The notes under the pieces were generated by a model that saw nothing but the letters and a program-made list of their open reading frames with translations, was not told where the DNA came from and made no database searches. 64,000 bases of DNA from Lentzea waywayandensis (GTDB lineage Bacteria; Actinomycetota; Actinomycetes; Mycobacteriales; Pseudonocardiaceae): NCBI RefSeq assembly GCF_900115955.1, contig NZ_FOYL01000006.1:277849-341848 (forward strand). The letters run 5' to 3'. Below, in pieces: positions 26,318 to 33,944 of this stretch (positions are counted from its first letter, which is position 1; each line of letters opens with the position of its first letter). The position numbers were made by a program, and so were the translations under genes.

Positions 26318-26361
26318 ACGTACGCCGTACGTCGCAGGGAAGTTACTCCACGTCGTATGGT
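26318..26361. promoter_or_regulatory. 15-bp palindrome and leaderless promoter between SnoaL and tetR
   Basis: ACGTACG-C-CGTACGT (26318-26332) is a perfect palindrome located between the divergent genes, 17 bp before the SnoaL start. It fits a TetR operator. TATGGT at 26356-26361 lies 8 nt before the tetR GTG and could be its -10, giving a leaderless message. Confidence 0.6.
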
Positions 26362-26369
26362 CTCCGCCA

Positions 26370-27002
26370 GTGTCCTCATCTCGTGAACCGTTGACCCGTG
26401 CGCGCATCGTGGATGCGGCAGTGCGGTTGATCGAACGCGAGGGCGTCGAGGCCGTCTCGATGCGACGCCTCGCCGCCGAGCTGGGCGCGGGCACGATGTC
26501 GTTGTACAACCACGTGCCGAACAAGGCGCTGCTGGTGGATCTCGCGGCCGAGCGGATCATGGCCGACGCGCAGCCGTACACGGTGGACAGCGACGACTGG
26601 CGTGACCACATCCGGGCGCACGCCCGTGCGGTGCGGGAGCTGGCGCGCCGGCACCCCCGCGCGTTCGTGATGCTGGCGACGCGGCGGCTGAGCACCGAGG
26701 CGGGGTTCCGGACGATCGAGTCGGCGCTGATGAACTTCGACCGCGCGGGCTTCCGGGGCGAGATCGCCGTCGGGATGATGCGGGCGATGGTGTCCTACCT
26801 GCTGGGCACGTTGATGAGGGAGGTCGCGACCTCGCCGGAGCTCGGCGGGATCGCGCTGTCTCCCTACGTCGACGTCGACATGGCGGCGTTTCCGTTGTCC
26901 GCCGGGGTTCTCGACGAGCTGGGGACCTACGACCACGACCACGAGTTCGAGTTCGGGCTCGAACTCATGATCGCGGCTCTGGAGCGGTACCAGTCGGATT
27001 AG
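26370..27002 (+). CDS. TetR family regulator with TetR_C-type ligand domain
   Basis: A 210-residue repressor. The HTH is TRARIVDAAVRLIEREGVEAVSMRRLAAELGAGTMSLYNHVPNKALL at residues about 8-54; the SMRRLAAELGAGTMSLYNHV version is typical of the TetR_C_1 subgroup. The C-terminal domain (residues 70-205) should hold a ligand and dimerise. It is divergent from the SnoaL gene with a perfect palindrome in between. The GTG start has no Shine-Dalgarno site but has a -10-like box 8 nt upstream. Its end overlaps the alpha-galactosidase stop by 4 bp. Confidence 0.9.
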   Translation: MSSSREPLTRARIVDAAVRLIEREGVEAVSMRRLAAELGAGTMSLYNHVPNKALLVDLAAERIMADAQPYTVDSDDWRDHIRAHARAVRELARRHPRAFVMLATRRLSTEAGFRTIESALMNFDRAGFRGEIAVGMMRAMVSYLLGTLMREVATSPELGGIALSPYVDVDMAAFPLSAGVLDELGTYDHDHEFEFGLELMIAALERYQSD

Positions 27003-29002
27003 CAGGTGATCCTGAGATCGGCCCAGTCGGCGTGGTCGTAGGACTTGCCGTTGCCGCCGTCCTTGACGATCAGCCGGGTGACCGTGGCGCCGGAGACGTC
27101 GGCCTCCAGCGACTTCGCGGCGTCGGTGCCGGTGACCGGGCCGCTGTCGTGGACCAGCCGGTTGTCGGCCCAGACCTCGTAGCTGACGAGGCTGAGCGGG
27201 TTGACCTTCTTGTCGTCGATGCCGATGGTCGCGGTGAGCTTGGTGCAGTTGCCGCCCGTGTAGTACTCGACGTGGGCGGGTGCGTGCGTGCCGAGACCCT
27301 TCGCGAACACCTTGCCGCGGATCGTGATCGGGCCGCCGTCGCCCTGCTTGGCCTCGCCGTTGGTGGTGTCTGTTTCGACCGGGCCGTGGCCGTTCGCCGA
27401 CCGCAGCCACTTCAGGTCGCTCACGAAGAGTTCGCCCTTCGGGGCCGCGCCGGGTACCAGTGCCTCGGTGGAGTACTGCCTGGTCACCGGGTTGTTCTCG
27501 TGCGGGCTGTGGAAGGTGAAGCTCGCGTTGACCGGGAACCGGCCGGCCTGGGCGTTCTGCGGCACGGTGACCTGCCAGGTGGTCCGGAAGCTCTTCTCGC
27601 CGGGCAGGATCGCCTTGAAGCTGGTCGTCGTGGCTTTCGCGGACCAGCCCTGGGGAACTTGCAGCGTGGCCTGGACCAGGGCGATCGGCAGGCGACCGGC
27701 GTTGGTGACGGACGTCGTGTAGGTGACCGTCCTGCCGGGCTGGACGATCGGAAGTGCGCCTGGGTACAGGACTTCGCCGTTCGCGGCCGTGGTGACCGTG
27801 GGCGGGTATCGGTACCAGTCGTCGGCTTTGCTGACGCGGAACATCGCCGAGCCGTGTGGCGGGAGTGCGGCGCTGATCGCGTTCGCGGTGTGCGTGGTGG
27901 TCTTGGCCCAGAGGTCGCGGACCTTGTAGCCGGATGCCTGGCTCAGGCCGAGCTCTGATGCCGTGGCGGACATGGTGGCCGCGCTGTCGTTCTCGTTGAA
28001 CAGGAGGACGGCCTTGTCGCCGTTGCTGAGCGGCTTGACGAGGACGTGGTTGCCGCCCTCGTTGCGGATCACCTTGCCCTGCAACCCGAGTTTGTCCTGG
28101 TTGACGGCGATGACCTCGCGGTTCTCCAGGATCTCGAACGTCTCCGGGGTGACCTTGCGCAGGTCCGCGCCGATCAGCAGCGGGGCGGCCATGATCGACC
28201 AGAGGCTGAAGTGGCTGCGGTACTCGAGGTCCGTCATGCCGCCGTTGCCGACCTCCAGCATGTCCGGGTCGTTCCAGTGGCCGGGGCCCGCGAAGTCGGC
28301 GAGTTCCATGTTGCGCTTGGCGATCGACACCATGGAGTTCCAGTTGTCGCTGATGTCCCCGGTGGTGCGCCACAGGTGGCCGACGTCCTTCGCCCACTCC
28401 CACGGCTTGTTCTGGCCCCACTCGCAGAGGCTGAACACGATCTTCCGTCCGGTGGCGTTCAGGGCGTCGCGCATCCTGGTGTAGCGGAGTTTCGCGTCTA
28501 CGCCCTGGTTGTTGCAGTTGTCGTACTTGAGGTAGTCGACGCCCCAGCTCGCGAACAGCTTCGCGTCCTGCACCTCGTGGTCGAGGCCGCCCGGGAAACC
28601 GCCTTCCTTGTTGCAGGTCTTGGTTCCCGCGCTCGTGTAGATGCCGAACTTGAGGCCTTTGGAGTGCACGTAGTCGGCGACTGCCTTGATGCCGTTGGGG
28701 AAGCGGACCGGGTGGGGGACGAGGTCGCCGTTCGCATCGCGTTCGGGGAGTGCCCAGCAGTCGTCGATGTTGACGTACTCGTAGCCCGCGTCCTTCAGGC
28801 CCTTGGTGACGAAGATGTCGGCGATGCCCTTGACCATGTCTTCGTTGAAGTCGTTGCGGCAGTGCGTGCTGTTCCAGTTGTTGAAGCCCATCGGCGGTGT
28901 CAGCGCCAGGTCTGGTTTCTGCGCGTGTGCCTGGGGCGTGACGAGGGTGCCTGCGGCGATGAGGGTGGCGACTGCGGCTGTGCGCCATCTGCGGAGATCC
29001 AC
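26999..29002 (-). CDS. Secreted GH27 alpha-galactosidase with C-terminal NPCBM domain
   Basis: A 667-residue exported glycosidase that removes alpha-1,6-galactose from galactomannans or melibiose-like sugars. The signal peptide ends near AHA at residue 27. The GH27 barrel begins LALTPPMGFNNWNSTHC. The nucleophile is Asp161 in YLKYDNC and the acid/base Asp216 in RTTGDISD. A C-terminal beta domain follows, then a linker and an NPCBM carbohydrate-binding domain (about 525-667, DLKWLRSANGHGPVETDTT to DWADLRITC). The GTG at 29002 has GGAG nine nt upstream. A LacI-like half-palindrome lies in the promoter, but no regulator is adjacent. Confidence 0.92.
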   Translation of the reverse strand: MDLRRWRTAAVATLIAAGTLVTPQAHAQKPDLALTPPMGFNNWNSTHCRNDFNEDMVKGIADIFVTKGLKDAGYEYVNIDDCWALPERDANGDLVPHPVRFPNGIKAVADYVHSKGLKFGIYTSAGTKTCNKEGGFPGGLDHEVQDAKLFASWGVDYLKYDNCNNQGVDAKLRYTRMRDALNATGRKIVFSLCEWGQNKPWEWAKDVGHLWRTTGDISDNWNSMVSIAKRNMELADFAGPGHWNDPDMLEVGNGGMTDLEYRSHFSLWSIMAAPLLIGADLRKVTPETFEILENREVIAVNQDKLGLQGKVIRNEGGNHVLVKPLSNGDKAVLLFNENDSAATMSATASELGLSQASGYKVRDLWAKTTTHTANAISAALPPHGSAMFRVSKADDWYRYPPTVTTAANGEVLYPGALPIVQPGRTVTYTTSVTNAGRLPIALVQATLQVPQGWSAKATTTSFKAILPGEKSFRTTWQVTVPQNAQAGRFPVNASFTFHSPHENNPVTRQYSTEALVPGAAPKGELFVSDLKWLRSANGHGPVETDTTNGEAKQGDGGPITIRGKVFAKGLGTHAPAHVEYYTGGNCTKLTATIGIDDKKVNPLSLVSYEVWADNRLVHDSGPVTGTDAAKSLEADVSGATVTRLIVKDGGNGKSYDHADWADLRITC

Positions 29003-29043
29003 TTGCGCGCGCTCCAATCTGCGGAGTGCGGCGGCAGGGCTTC

Positions 29044-29060
29044 ATGTAAACGTTTGTGTA
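29044..29060 (-). promoter_or_regulatory. LacI-family-like operator before the alpha-galactosidase gene
   Basis: The sequence ATGTAAACGTTTGTGTA has the AAACGTTT core (29048-29055) with a central CG, as in LacI/GalR operators. It is 42-58 bp upstream of the gene and next to the expected promoter. A LacI-type repressor encoded elsewhere is implied. Confidence 0.45.
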
Positions 29061-29070
29061 ACGCGCGCGT

Positions 29071-29104
29071 CAAGGGGGCGGAACCTGTCGGCTCCGCCCC
29101 CTTG
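29071..29104 (-). terminator. Stem-loop terminator after the acyl-CoA dehydrogenase gene
   Basis: CAAGGGGGCGGA (29071-29082) pairs perfectly with TCCGCCCCCTTG (29093-29104) over a 10-nt loop. It lies 16 nt past the stop codon at 29120. Confidence 0.75.
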
Positions 29105-29119
29105 CGTCTCGTTCGGTGC

Positions 29120-30808
29120 TTACGGGCGCATCTCGTACCGGCCGGACAGCGCCTCGACCTGCTGCCAGACGGCGTCGAAACGGGCCTGGTCGACGTGCGG
29201 CTTGCGGATCTGCGCGACGGCCCACTGCTGCTGGGCCTCGGTGCTGCTGGCCTTGCCGTGCAGGGCGGTCGCGTAGCCGGCGAAGTCGCGGACCAGGACG
29301 TCGAAGATCTGGTCGAGGACGTTCTGGTCGGTGCCCGTGATCTTGGCCTGTTCCAGGACCAGCTGGCCGTAGACGACCAGGGTGAACAGGTGGCCGAGGT
29401 TGAGCAGGAAGTCGAGGTCCTTCTGCTGGTCCGCGTCCGGCGCGGCGGTGGTGAGCAGCGTCTTGATGGCGTTCGCCTGCTCGTGGAACAGCGCCACGTT
29501 GGGCAGGTGGGCGTGCTCGGTGTAGATCGGCTCCCAGTCGTGGAACTGGATCTTGCCGAGGCCGCGCGCGGGGCCCTGGTGCCAGAAGAAGTCGTCGTCG
29601 GTCGCGTCGTGCCGCGTCGGGACCTCGTCGTAGGCCTTGGGGTTGAAGAGGTAGTTCGGCATGAACTTGAGCACCAGGGCCAGGTTCACGTGCACGGTGC
29701 CTTCGAGCTTGGGCAGCGCGCGGATGTCGGCCGTGGCGCGGGTGAAGTAGGTGTCCTTCTCGAAACCCTTGGCGGCGATGACGTCCCAGAGCAGGTCGAT
29801 GACGTTCTCGCCCTCGCTTGTCACCTTCATCTTGGTGATGGGGTTGAAGAGGAGGTAGCGGCGGTCGTTCTCGTCGGCGCTGCGGAAGTAGTCGACTGAC
29901 CTGTCCGCGAAGAGCTTCATCGCGGACAGGCGCGCGTAGGCGTCCACGAAGTTCTGGCGCACGTGCGGGAAGTTCGTGACCGGGTTGCCGTAGAGGATCC
30001 GGTTGTGGGCGTGGGTGATCGCCTCGTAGAAGGAGTGCTCGCAGATGCCGATGCTGGCCGTGCAGAGGTTGAACTTGCCGACGTTCACGGTGTTGAGCGC
30101 CGCGCTGAACGCGTCGGGGCCGCGGTGCAGGACGTCCGCGTCGGTGATCGGGTAGTCGTCGAGGCGGAACTCGCTGACGAACATCTGGCTGTCCACGACG
30201 TTCTTGACCAGCTTGAAGTTCTCGTGCTGGCTGTCGACGGCGAAGAAGACGTACTCGTCGGAGTCCGCGAGCTTGCCGAAGACGCTGACCATGCCGGCGA
30301 CGTTGCCGTTGCCGATGTAGTACTTGCTGCCGCTGGCCCGGTAGCCGTCATCGGTCTTCGTGACGATCATGTCGGTGCTGTAGACGTCGGCGCCGTGCTC
30401 CTTCTCGGAGAGGCCGAACGCGAAGACCGCGCCGCTGTCGAGGAGGGCCGCCGCCTTCTGCTTGGCCTCCTCGTTGCCGCTCATCCAGATGGGGCCGAGG
30501 CCGAGAACCGTGACCTGCCAGGCGTACCAGTACTGGAGGCCGTAGAAGCCGAGCACCTCGCTGAACGCGGCGTTGCGGGCGGCGTCCCAGCGCTTCGTGC
30601 CGTCGACGCTCGCGGGCGTGCAGAAGGTGGCGAAGAGCTTCTCACGCTTCACGAAGTCGAGGAACTCGGTGTACCAGACCTTGTCCTGCGCGTCCGCGAT
30701 GAGCTGCCGCTTGCCGCGGGCCTCGAACCAGTCGACGGTCGCCCTGAGCAGGCGCCGCGTCTCGTCGTCGAGGTGGGCGGGGTCGTAGTGGTTCGGGTCG
30801 AGCAGCAC
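29120..30808 (-). CDS. Acyl-CoA dehydrogenase family protein
   Basis: A 562-residue flavoenzyme of the acyl-CoA dehydrogenase/oxidase fold, somewhat longer than the roughly 390 residues of classical family members because of a C-terminal extension. FAFGLSEKEHGADVYSTDMIV and YRASGSKYYIGNGNVAGMVSVFGKL are the middle beta-domain motifs near FAD. The later helical domain includes GFEKDTYFTRATADIRALPKLEGTVHVNLAL, where the arginine and the EGT motif fit the active-site helix. It probably acts in beta-oxidation of an acyl-CoA of unknown chain length. The GTG at 30808 follows a GGAGG-like site. It is monocistronic, with its own terminator. Confidence 0.88.
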   Translation of the reverse strand: MLLDPNHYDPAHLDDETRRLLRATVDWFEARGKRQLIADAQDKVWYTEFLDFVKREKLFATFCTPASVDGTKRWDAARNAAFSEVLGFYGLQYWYAWQVTVLGLGPIWMSGNEEAKQKAAALLDSGAVFAFGLSEKEHGADVYSTDMIVTKTDDGYRASGSKYYIGNGNVAGMVSVFGKLADSDEYVFFAVDSQHENFKLVKNVVDSQMFVSEFRLDDYPITDADVLHRGPDAFSAALNTVNVGKFNLCTASIGICEHSFYEAITHAHNRILYGNPVTNFPHVRQNFVDAYARLSAMKLFADRSVDYFRSADENDRRYLLFNPITKMKVTSEGENVIDLLWDVIAAKGFEKDTYFTRATADIRALPKLEGTVHVNLALVLKFMPNYLFNPKAYDEVPTRHDATDDDFFWHQGPARGLGKIQFHDWEPIYTEHAHLPNVALFHEQANAIKTLLTTAAPDADQQKDLDFLLNLGHLFTLVVYGQLVLEQAKITGTDQNVLDQIFDVLVRDFAGYATALHGKASSTEAQQQWAVAQIRKPHVDQARFDAVWQQVEALSGRYEMRP

Positions 30809-30953
30809 TGGCGCCTCCTTGCGTCTCTTCTTTTGGACGCTACCAGTGAGTAACTTGTGGGTCTACGTGGGGTTTCCCTCGCGCTCAGAAATTGTCAGAC
30901 CCCCGGCGTAACGTGCTCCGCATCACATCTTCTGACTGGGAGGCTGCGTTGCG

Positions 30954-32033
30954 ATGACGGTGGTCGTGGCGATCGGTACGCGCAAAGGACTGTGGCTCGC
31001 CCGCAGTGAGGATCGGGTCACGTGGCAGGTCGACGGGCCGCACCACGCGATGCAGGAGGTGTACGCGGTCGCGTTCGACTCTCGTGAGGGTCTTCGCCTG
31101 ATGGCGGGTGTGTCCTCACCGCACTTCGGTCCCGGCGTGTCCATTTCGGACGACCTGGGCGCCACCTGGGAGGAGTCCTCCACGCCGCCGATCGCGTTCC
31201 CGGTGGACGACGCGGCTCTGGAACGCGTCTGGCAGCTTCAGCCCGCTCCGGCCTCGCAACCGGGCGTGGTCTACGCGGGCACCCAGCCCTCGGCCCTGTT
31301 CAGGTCGTCGGACGGCGGCCGCTCGTTCGAGTTCGTCGAGGGCCTCTGGAACCACCCGCACCGCCCGGAGTGGGAGGCGGGCTTCGGCGGCCAGGCCGTC
31401 CACACGATCGTGCCCGACCCGGTCGACCCGGACCGGATGCTGGTGGCGATGTCGACCGGCGGCGTCTACCGCACGGCCGACGGCGGCAAGTCCTGGGAGG
31501 CCCGCAACAAGGGCATCAAGGCGTACTTCTTCCCAGACCCGTGGCCGGAGTTCGGCCAATGCGTCCACAAGGTCGCACAACACCCTGCTCTGGCTTCGCG
31601 CTTCTACGCCCAGAACCACCACGGCGTCTACCGCAGCGACGACGGCGGCGACACCTGGCAGTCCATCGCCGAGGGCCTCCCGACGGACTTCGGCTTCGCG
31701 ATGGTCGTCCACCCCCACGACCCGGACACGATCTTCACGTTCCCGATCGAGGCGGACGGTCGCCGCTTTCCACCGGAAGGCAAGTGCCGCGTCTACCGCT
31801 CCCGCGACGCCGGCTCGTCCTGGGAGGCTCTGGGCGAAGGCCTCCCTGACGCCTTCTGGACAGCCGTGATGCGCGACGCCATGTGCACCGACGACGCCGC
31901 GGTCCCCGGCGTCTACTTCGGCTCCCGCTCAGGCGAGGTCTACGCCAGCCCGGACGAGGGCGACACCTGGCACCAGGTAGCCGCCCACCTCCCGGACGTG
32001 ATGTCGGTCCGAGCCACGGTGATCCCGACGTGA
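30954..32033 (+). CDS. BNR/Asp-box beta-propeller protein
   Basis: A 359-residue cytoplasmic propeller with six Asp-box motifs of form SxDxGxxW: SDDLGATW, SSDGGRSF, TADGGKSW, SDDGGDTW, SRDAGSSW and SPDEGDTW. Such boxes occur in sialidases and sortilin-like proteins, but the sialidase arginine triad is not evident and no signal peptide is present. The ATG at 30954 has GGGAGG upstream. The stop overlaps the GTG of a MoaD-like gene by 4 bp. I recall that this pair recurs in many bacteria, but its role is unknown. Confidence 0.82.
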   Translation: MTVVVAIGTRKGLWLARSEDRVTWQVDGPHHAMQEVYAVAFDSREGLRLMAGVSSPHFGPGVSISDDLGATWEESSTPPIAFPVDDAALERVWQLQPAPASQPGVVYAGTQPSALFRSSDGGRSFEFVEGLWNHPHRPEWEAGFGGQAVHTIVPDPVDPDRMLVAMSTGGVYRTADGGKSWEARNKGIKAYFFPDPWPEFGQCVHKVAQHPALASRFYAQNHHGVYRSDDGGDTWQSIAEGLPTDFGFAMVVHPHDPDTIFTFPIEADGRRFPPEGKCRVYRSRDAGSSWEALGEGLPDAFWTAVMRDAMCTDDAAVPGVYFGSRSGEVYASPDEGDTWHQVAAHLPDVMSVRATVIPT

Positions 32034-32314
32034 AGGTCACCGTCCTGATCCCAGGCGTCCTGCGCAACGCCACCGACGGCGCCGCCCACCTGGACGTGGA
32101 CGTCCCAGACCCAGCCACCCTGGGAGCCGCCCTGGACGTGCTGGCAGACACCTACCCAGCCCTCGACCGCCGCTTGCGAGACGAACAGTCCACCCTCCGC
32201 CGCTACGTGAACTTCTACGTCAACGGCGAGGAGTGCCGCCGCCTCTCCGGCCCAGCGACCCCACTGTCGGCAGGCGCCGAGATCCAGATCCTGCCCTCGG
32301 TAGCGGGAGGCTGA
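32030..32314 (+). CDS. MoaD/ThiS-like ubiquitin-fold protein
   Basis: A 94-residue beta-grasp protein. It begins VKVTVLIPGVLRNATDG and ends SVAGG; the terminal Gly-Gly is what a sulfur carrier needs for adenylation and thiocarboxylation. YVNFYVNGEECRRL and SAGAEIQILPSVAGG are the usual MoaD blocks. No MoaE, MoeB or ThiF partner is in the window. It is translationally coupled (GTGA) to the BNR propeller gene, so the two probably act together. Alternatives are a true molybdopterin synthase small subunit or a protein modifier. Confidence 0.85.
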   Translation: MKVTVLIPGVLRNATDGAAHLDVDVPDPATLGAALDVLADTYPALDRRLRDEQSTLRRYVNFYVNGEECRRLSGPATPLSAGAEIQILPSVAGG

Positions 32315-32410
32315 CGCCAGGCCGAGCCGGGGTGCGCCGTACCGGGGATGGCGGCGCACCCCGGCCGGGTGCCTGGCCACGCCTCGTGCGCGGGGCCGGC
32401 CGGCGCCGCG

Positions 32411-32474
32411 GCTGCTGGTGGACGCGGCTGCTGGTGGACGCGGCCGGTGGTGGACGCGGCCGGTGGTGCACGCG
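32411..32474 (+). repeat. Four tandem 16-bp units
   Basis: Two copies of GCTGCTGGTGGACGCG and two variants GCCGGTGGTGGACGCG / GCCGGTGGTGCACGCG lie head to tail at 32411, 32427, 32443 and 32459. The 16-bp period is not a multiple of three, which argues against coding. Confidence 0.9.
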
Positions 32475-32500
32475 GCTGGCGTTATCGGCCACCCGCCAAG

Positions 32501-32825
32501 CGGCCTCGACTCGGCGGCCTCGACTCGGCGGCCTCGACCCGGCGGCCTCGACCCGGCGGCCTCGACCCGGCGCTCCTGGACCGGCGCCCCGACCCTTCGG
32601 CCCTGGATCGGCGGCCCTGGACCGGTGCTCTCCGACCTGGTGCCCTCCGACCTGGCGCCTCCGACCTGGCGCCTCCGACCTGGCGCCTCCGACCTGGCGC
32701 CTCCGACCTGGCGCCTCCGACCTGGCGCCCCCGACCTGGCGCCCCCGACCTGGCGCCCCCGAACCGGTGCCCCCCGAACCGGTGCCCCCGAACCGGTGCC
32801 CCCCGAACCGGCGCCGCTGGACCGG
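32501..32825 (+). repeat. GC-rich minisatellite of 14-15-bp units
   Basis: About 23 head-to-tail units. The first block is CGGCCTCGACTCGG and CGGCCTCGACCCGG (five units from 32501). A degenerate middle follows. Then come at least five CGCCTCCGACCTGG units (32656-32725), three CGCCCCCGACCTGG or CGCCCCCGAACCGG units, and TGCCCCCGAACCGG units of 14 or 15 bp to 32825. Variants are grouped, as expected from slippage or local gene conversion. Confidence 0.9.
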
Positions 32826-32906
32826 CCAGCTCTCGATCGGCTCCCCTGAACCAACCAGCCTTCGGTAGGTTCCCCCGAGCGAGCCCGCCCCCGTGAGCCG
32901 AAGCGG

Positions 32907-33866
32907 CTAGATCAGCAGGAGCGACTTGCCCAGCGTGGCGCGTTCCTCCAACGACCGATGAGCCTTCTCGGCCTCCGCCAACGGGTACGTCGCACCGATC
33001 ACCGGCCGAAGTCGGCCCTGCGCCGTGAGCGCGAGCGCCTCCGTGTGGAGCTCGCGCAAGGTCGCCGGGTCGGGTGCCCCGGCTGCCAGCACGTCGTCCA
33101 CGTGCACTCGCCGCCGGCTTGCCAGCTCCGGGTCGATGTCGGCGAACCCGCCCGAACTGCCGTAGGTGACGAAGCGGCCGCCGTCGGCGACGGCCTCGAA
33201 CACGGCCCTGCCGAGCGCTCCTCCCGCGCCGTCGAAGGCGAGGCCGACTCCGTCCGTCGCCTCGCGGACCTGGTCCTGCCAGCCGTCGAGCGAGTAGTCG
33301 ACGGCGAGTTCCGCGCCCAGTTCGCGGCTCAGTGCCAGCTTGCGTTCGCCGCGGGCCGCGGCGATCACCCGTGCGCCGGCGTCGCGCAGGAGTTGGACGA
33401 GCAGCGAGCCCGCGCCGCCCGTCGCGGCCGCCACCAGGACCCACTCGTCCTTCGGGATCTCCACGCGGCGGGCCAGCAGCAGTGCGGTGGCGCCGTCGTG
33501 CACCATGGCCGCCGCCTCTGCCGAGCTCAGGCCGTCGGGGACCGCCACGATCTCGTCGGCCGGGAAGAGCGTCTGCTCCGCGTAGCCCCCGGCGCCGCGG
33601 CTGAGGACGCGACGACCCAGCCATGCCGGATCCACGCCTTCGCCAACCGAGAGCACGTGCCCGACGCCGCCTCCGCCGGGCACGTAGGGAAGGGTCAGCG
33701 GGAAGTACTCGCCGCCCCAGCCGCCGCGCAGCAGCGTGTCGAGGAGGATCACGTCGGCGACCTCCAACGCCACCACGACCTGGCCCGGACCTGCTACCGG
33801 CTCGGGAACCTCTTCCACGCGGAGTACCTCGGGTCCGCCGAACTCGTGCACACGGACAGCACGCAC
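32907..33866 (-). CDS. NADPH:quinone oxidoreductase-like MDR protein
   Basis: A 319-residue zinc-free medium-chain reductase of the QOR family. VRAVRVHEFGGPEVLRVEEVP is the canonical N-terminus. VLVAAATGGAGSLLVQLLRDAGA is the NADPH-binding loop (AAxGGxG). VDYSLDGWQDQVREATDGVGLAFDGAGG follows as usual. The GTG at 33866 is preferred: it gives the family N-terminus, and a promoter with a 19-bp spacer lies between it and the preceding ammonia-lyase gene. The frame is open to a TTG at 33944, but that would start upstream of the promoter. It probably responds to a redox or electrophile signal through a MerR protein. Confidence 0.9.
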   Translation of the reverse strand: MRAVRVHEFGGPEVLRVEEVPEPVAGPGQVVVALEVADVILLDTLLRGGWGGEYFPLTLPYVPGGGGVGHVLSVGEGVDPAWLGRRVLSRGAGGYAEQTLFPADEIVAVPDGLSSAEAAAMVHDGATALLLARRVEIPKDEWVLVAAATGGAGSLLVQLLRDAGARVIAAARGERKLALSRELGAELAVDYSLDGWQDQVREATDGVGLAFDGAGGALGRAVFEAVADGGRFVTYGSSGGFADIDPELASRRRVHVDDVLAAGAPDPATLRELHTEALALTAQGRLRPVIGATYPLAEAEKAHRSLEERATLGKSLLLI

Positions 33867-33906
33867 CGCAACCACATCCCCCAACTCGATCAACTGGTCG
33901 CGTCCC

Positions 33907-33937
33907 ACCGTAGAAGCTCCAGTTTGGTGGAGATCAA
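33907..33937 (-). promoter_or_regulatory. MerR-type promoter of the quinone oxidoreductase gene
   Basis: On the minus strand TTGATC (33932-33937) and TACGGT (33907-33912) are separated by exactly 19 bp. The spacer holds the dyad CTCCA-N6-TGGAG (33917-33932). Over-long spacers with such dyads are twisted into use by MerR-family activators (for example SoxR-type). No merR gene is adjacent. Confidence 0.65.
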
Positions 33938-33944
33938 GGCTCAA

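Larger units (their letters stand above)
32315..32906. other. 592-bp intergenic stretch dominated by tandem repeats
   Basis: No gene is supported here between the convergent moaD-like and quinone oxidoreductase genes. Open frames appear in nearly every phase because the repeats lack stop codons. Two tandem arrays (16-bp and 14-bp units) fill most of the region. Confidence 0.75.

Noticed and set aside
26376-29045. An 889-codon minus-strand frame across alpha-galactosidase and tetR2
   Set aside because: It is the out-of-frame shadow of the GH27 gene and is antisense to tetR2. The GH27 frame holds the catalytic motifs.
30954-32033. Sialidase function for the Asp-box propeller
   Set aside because: Asp boxes alone are structural. 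The arginine triad, Tyr/Glu nucleophile pair and signal peptide of sialidases are not evident.
32411-32825. CRISPR array
   Set aside because: The repeats are 14-16 bp with no unique spacers and no cas genes, so it is a minisatellite.
32233-32896. Several Pro/Arg-rich open frames across the minisatellite
   Set aside because: All three plus-strand phases are open because the 14-bp unit has no stop codon. Units of 14, 15 and 16 bp would keep shifting the frame, so no protein is favoured.
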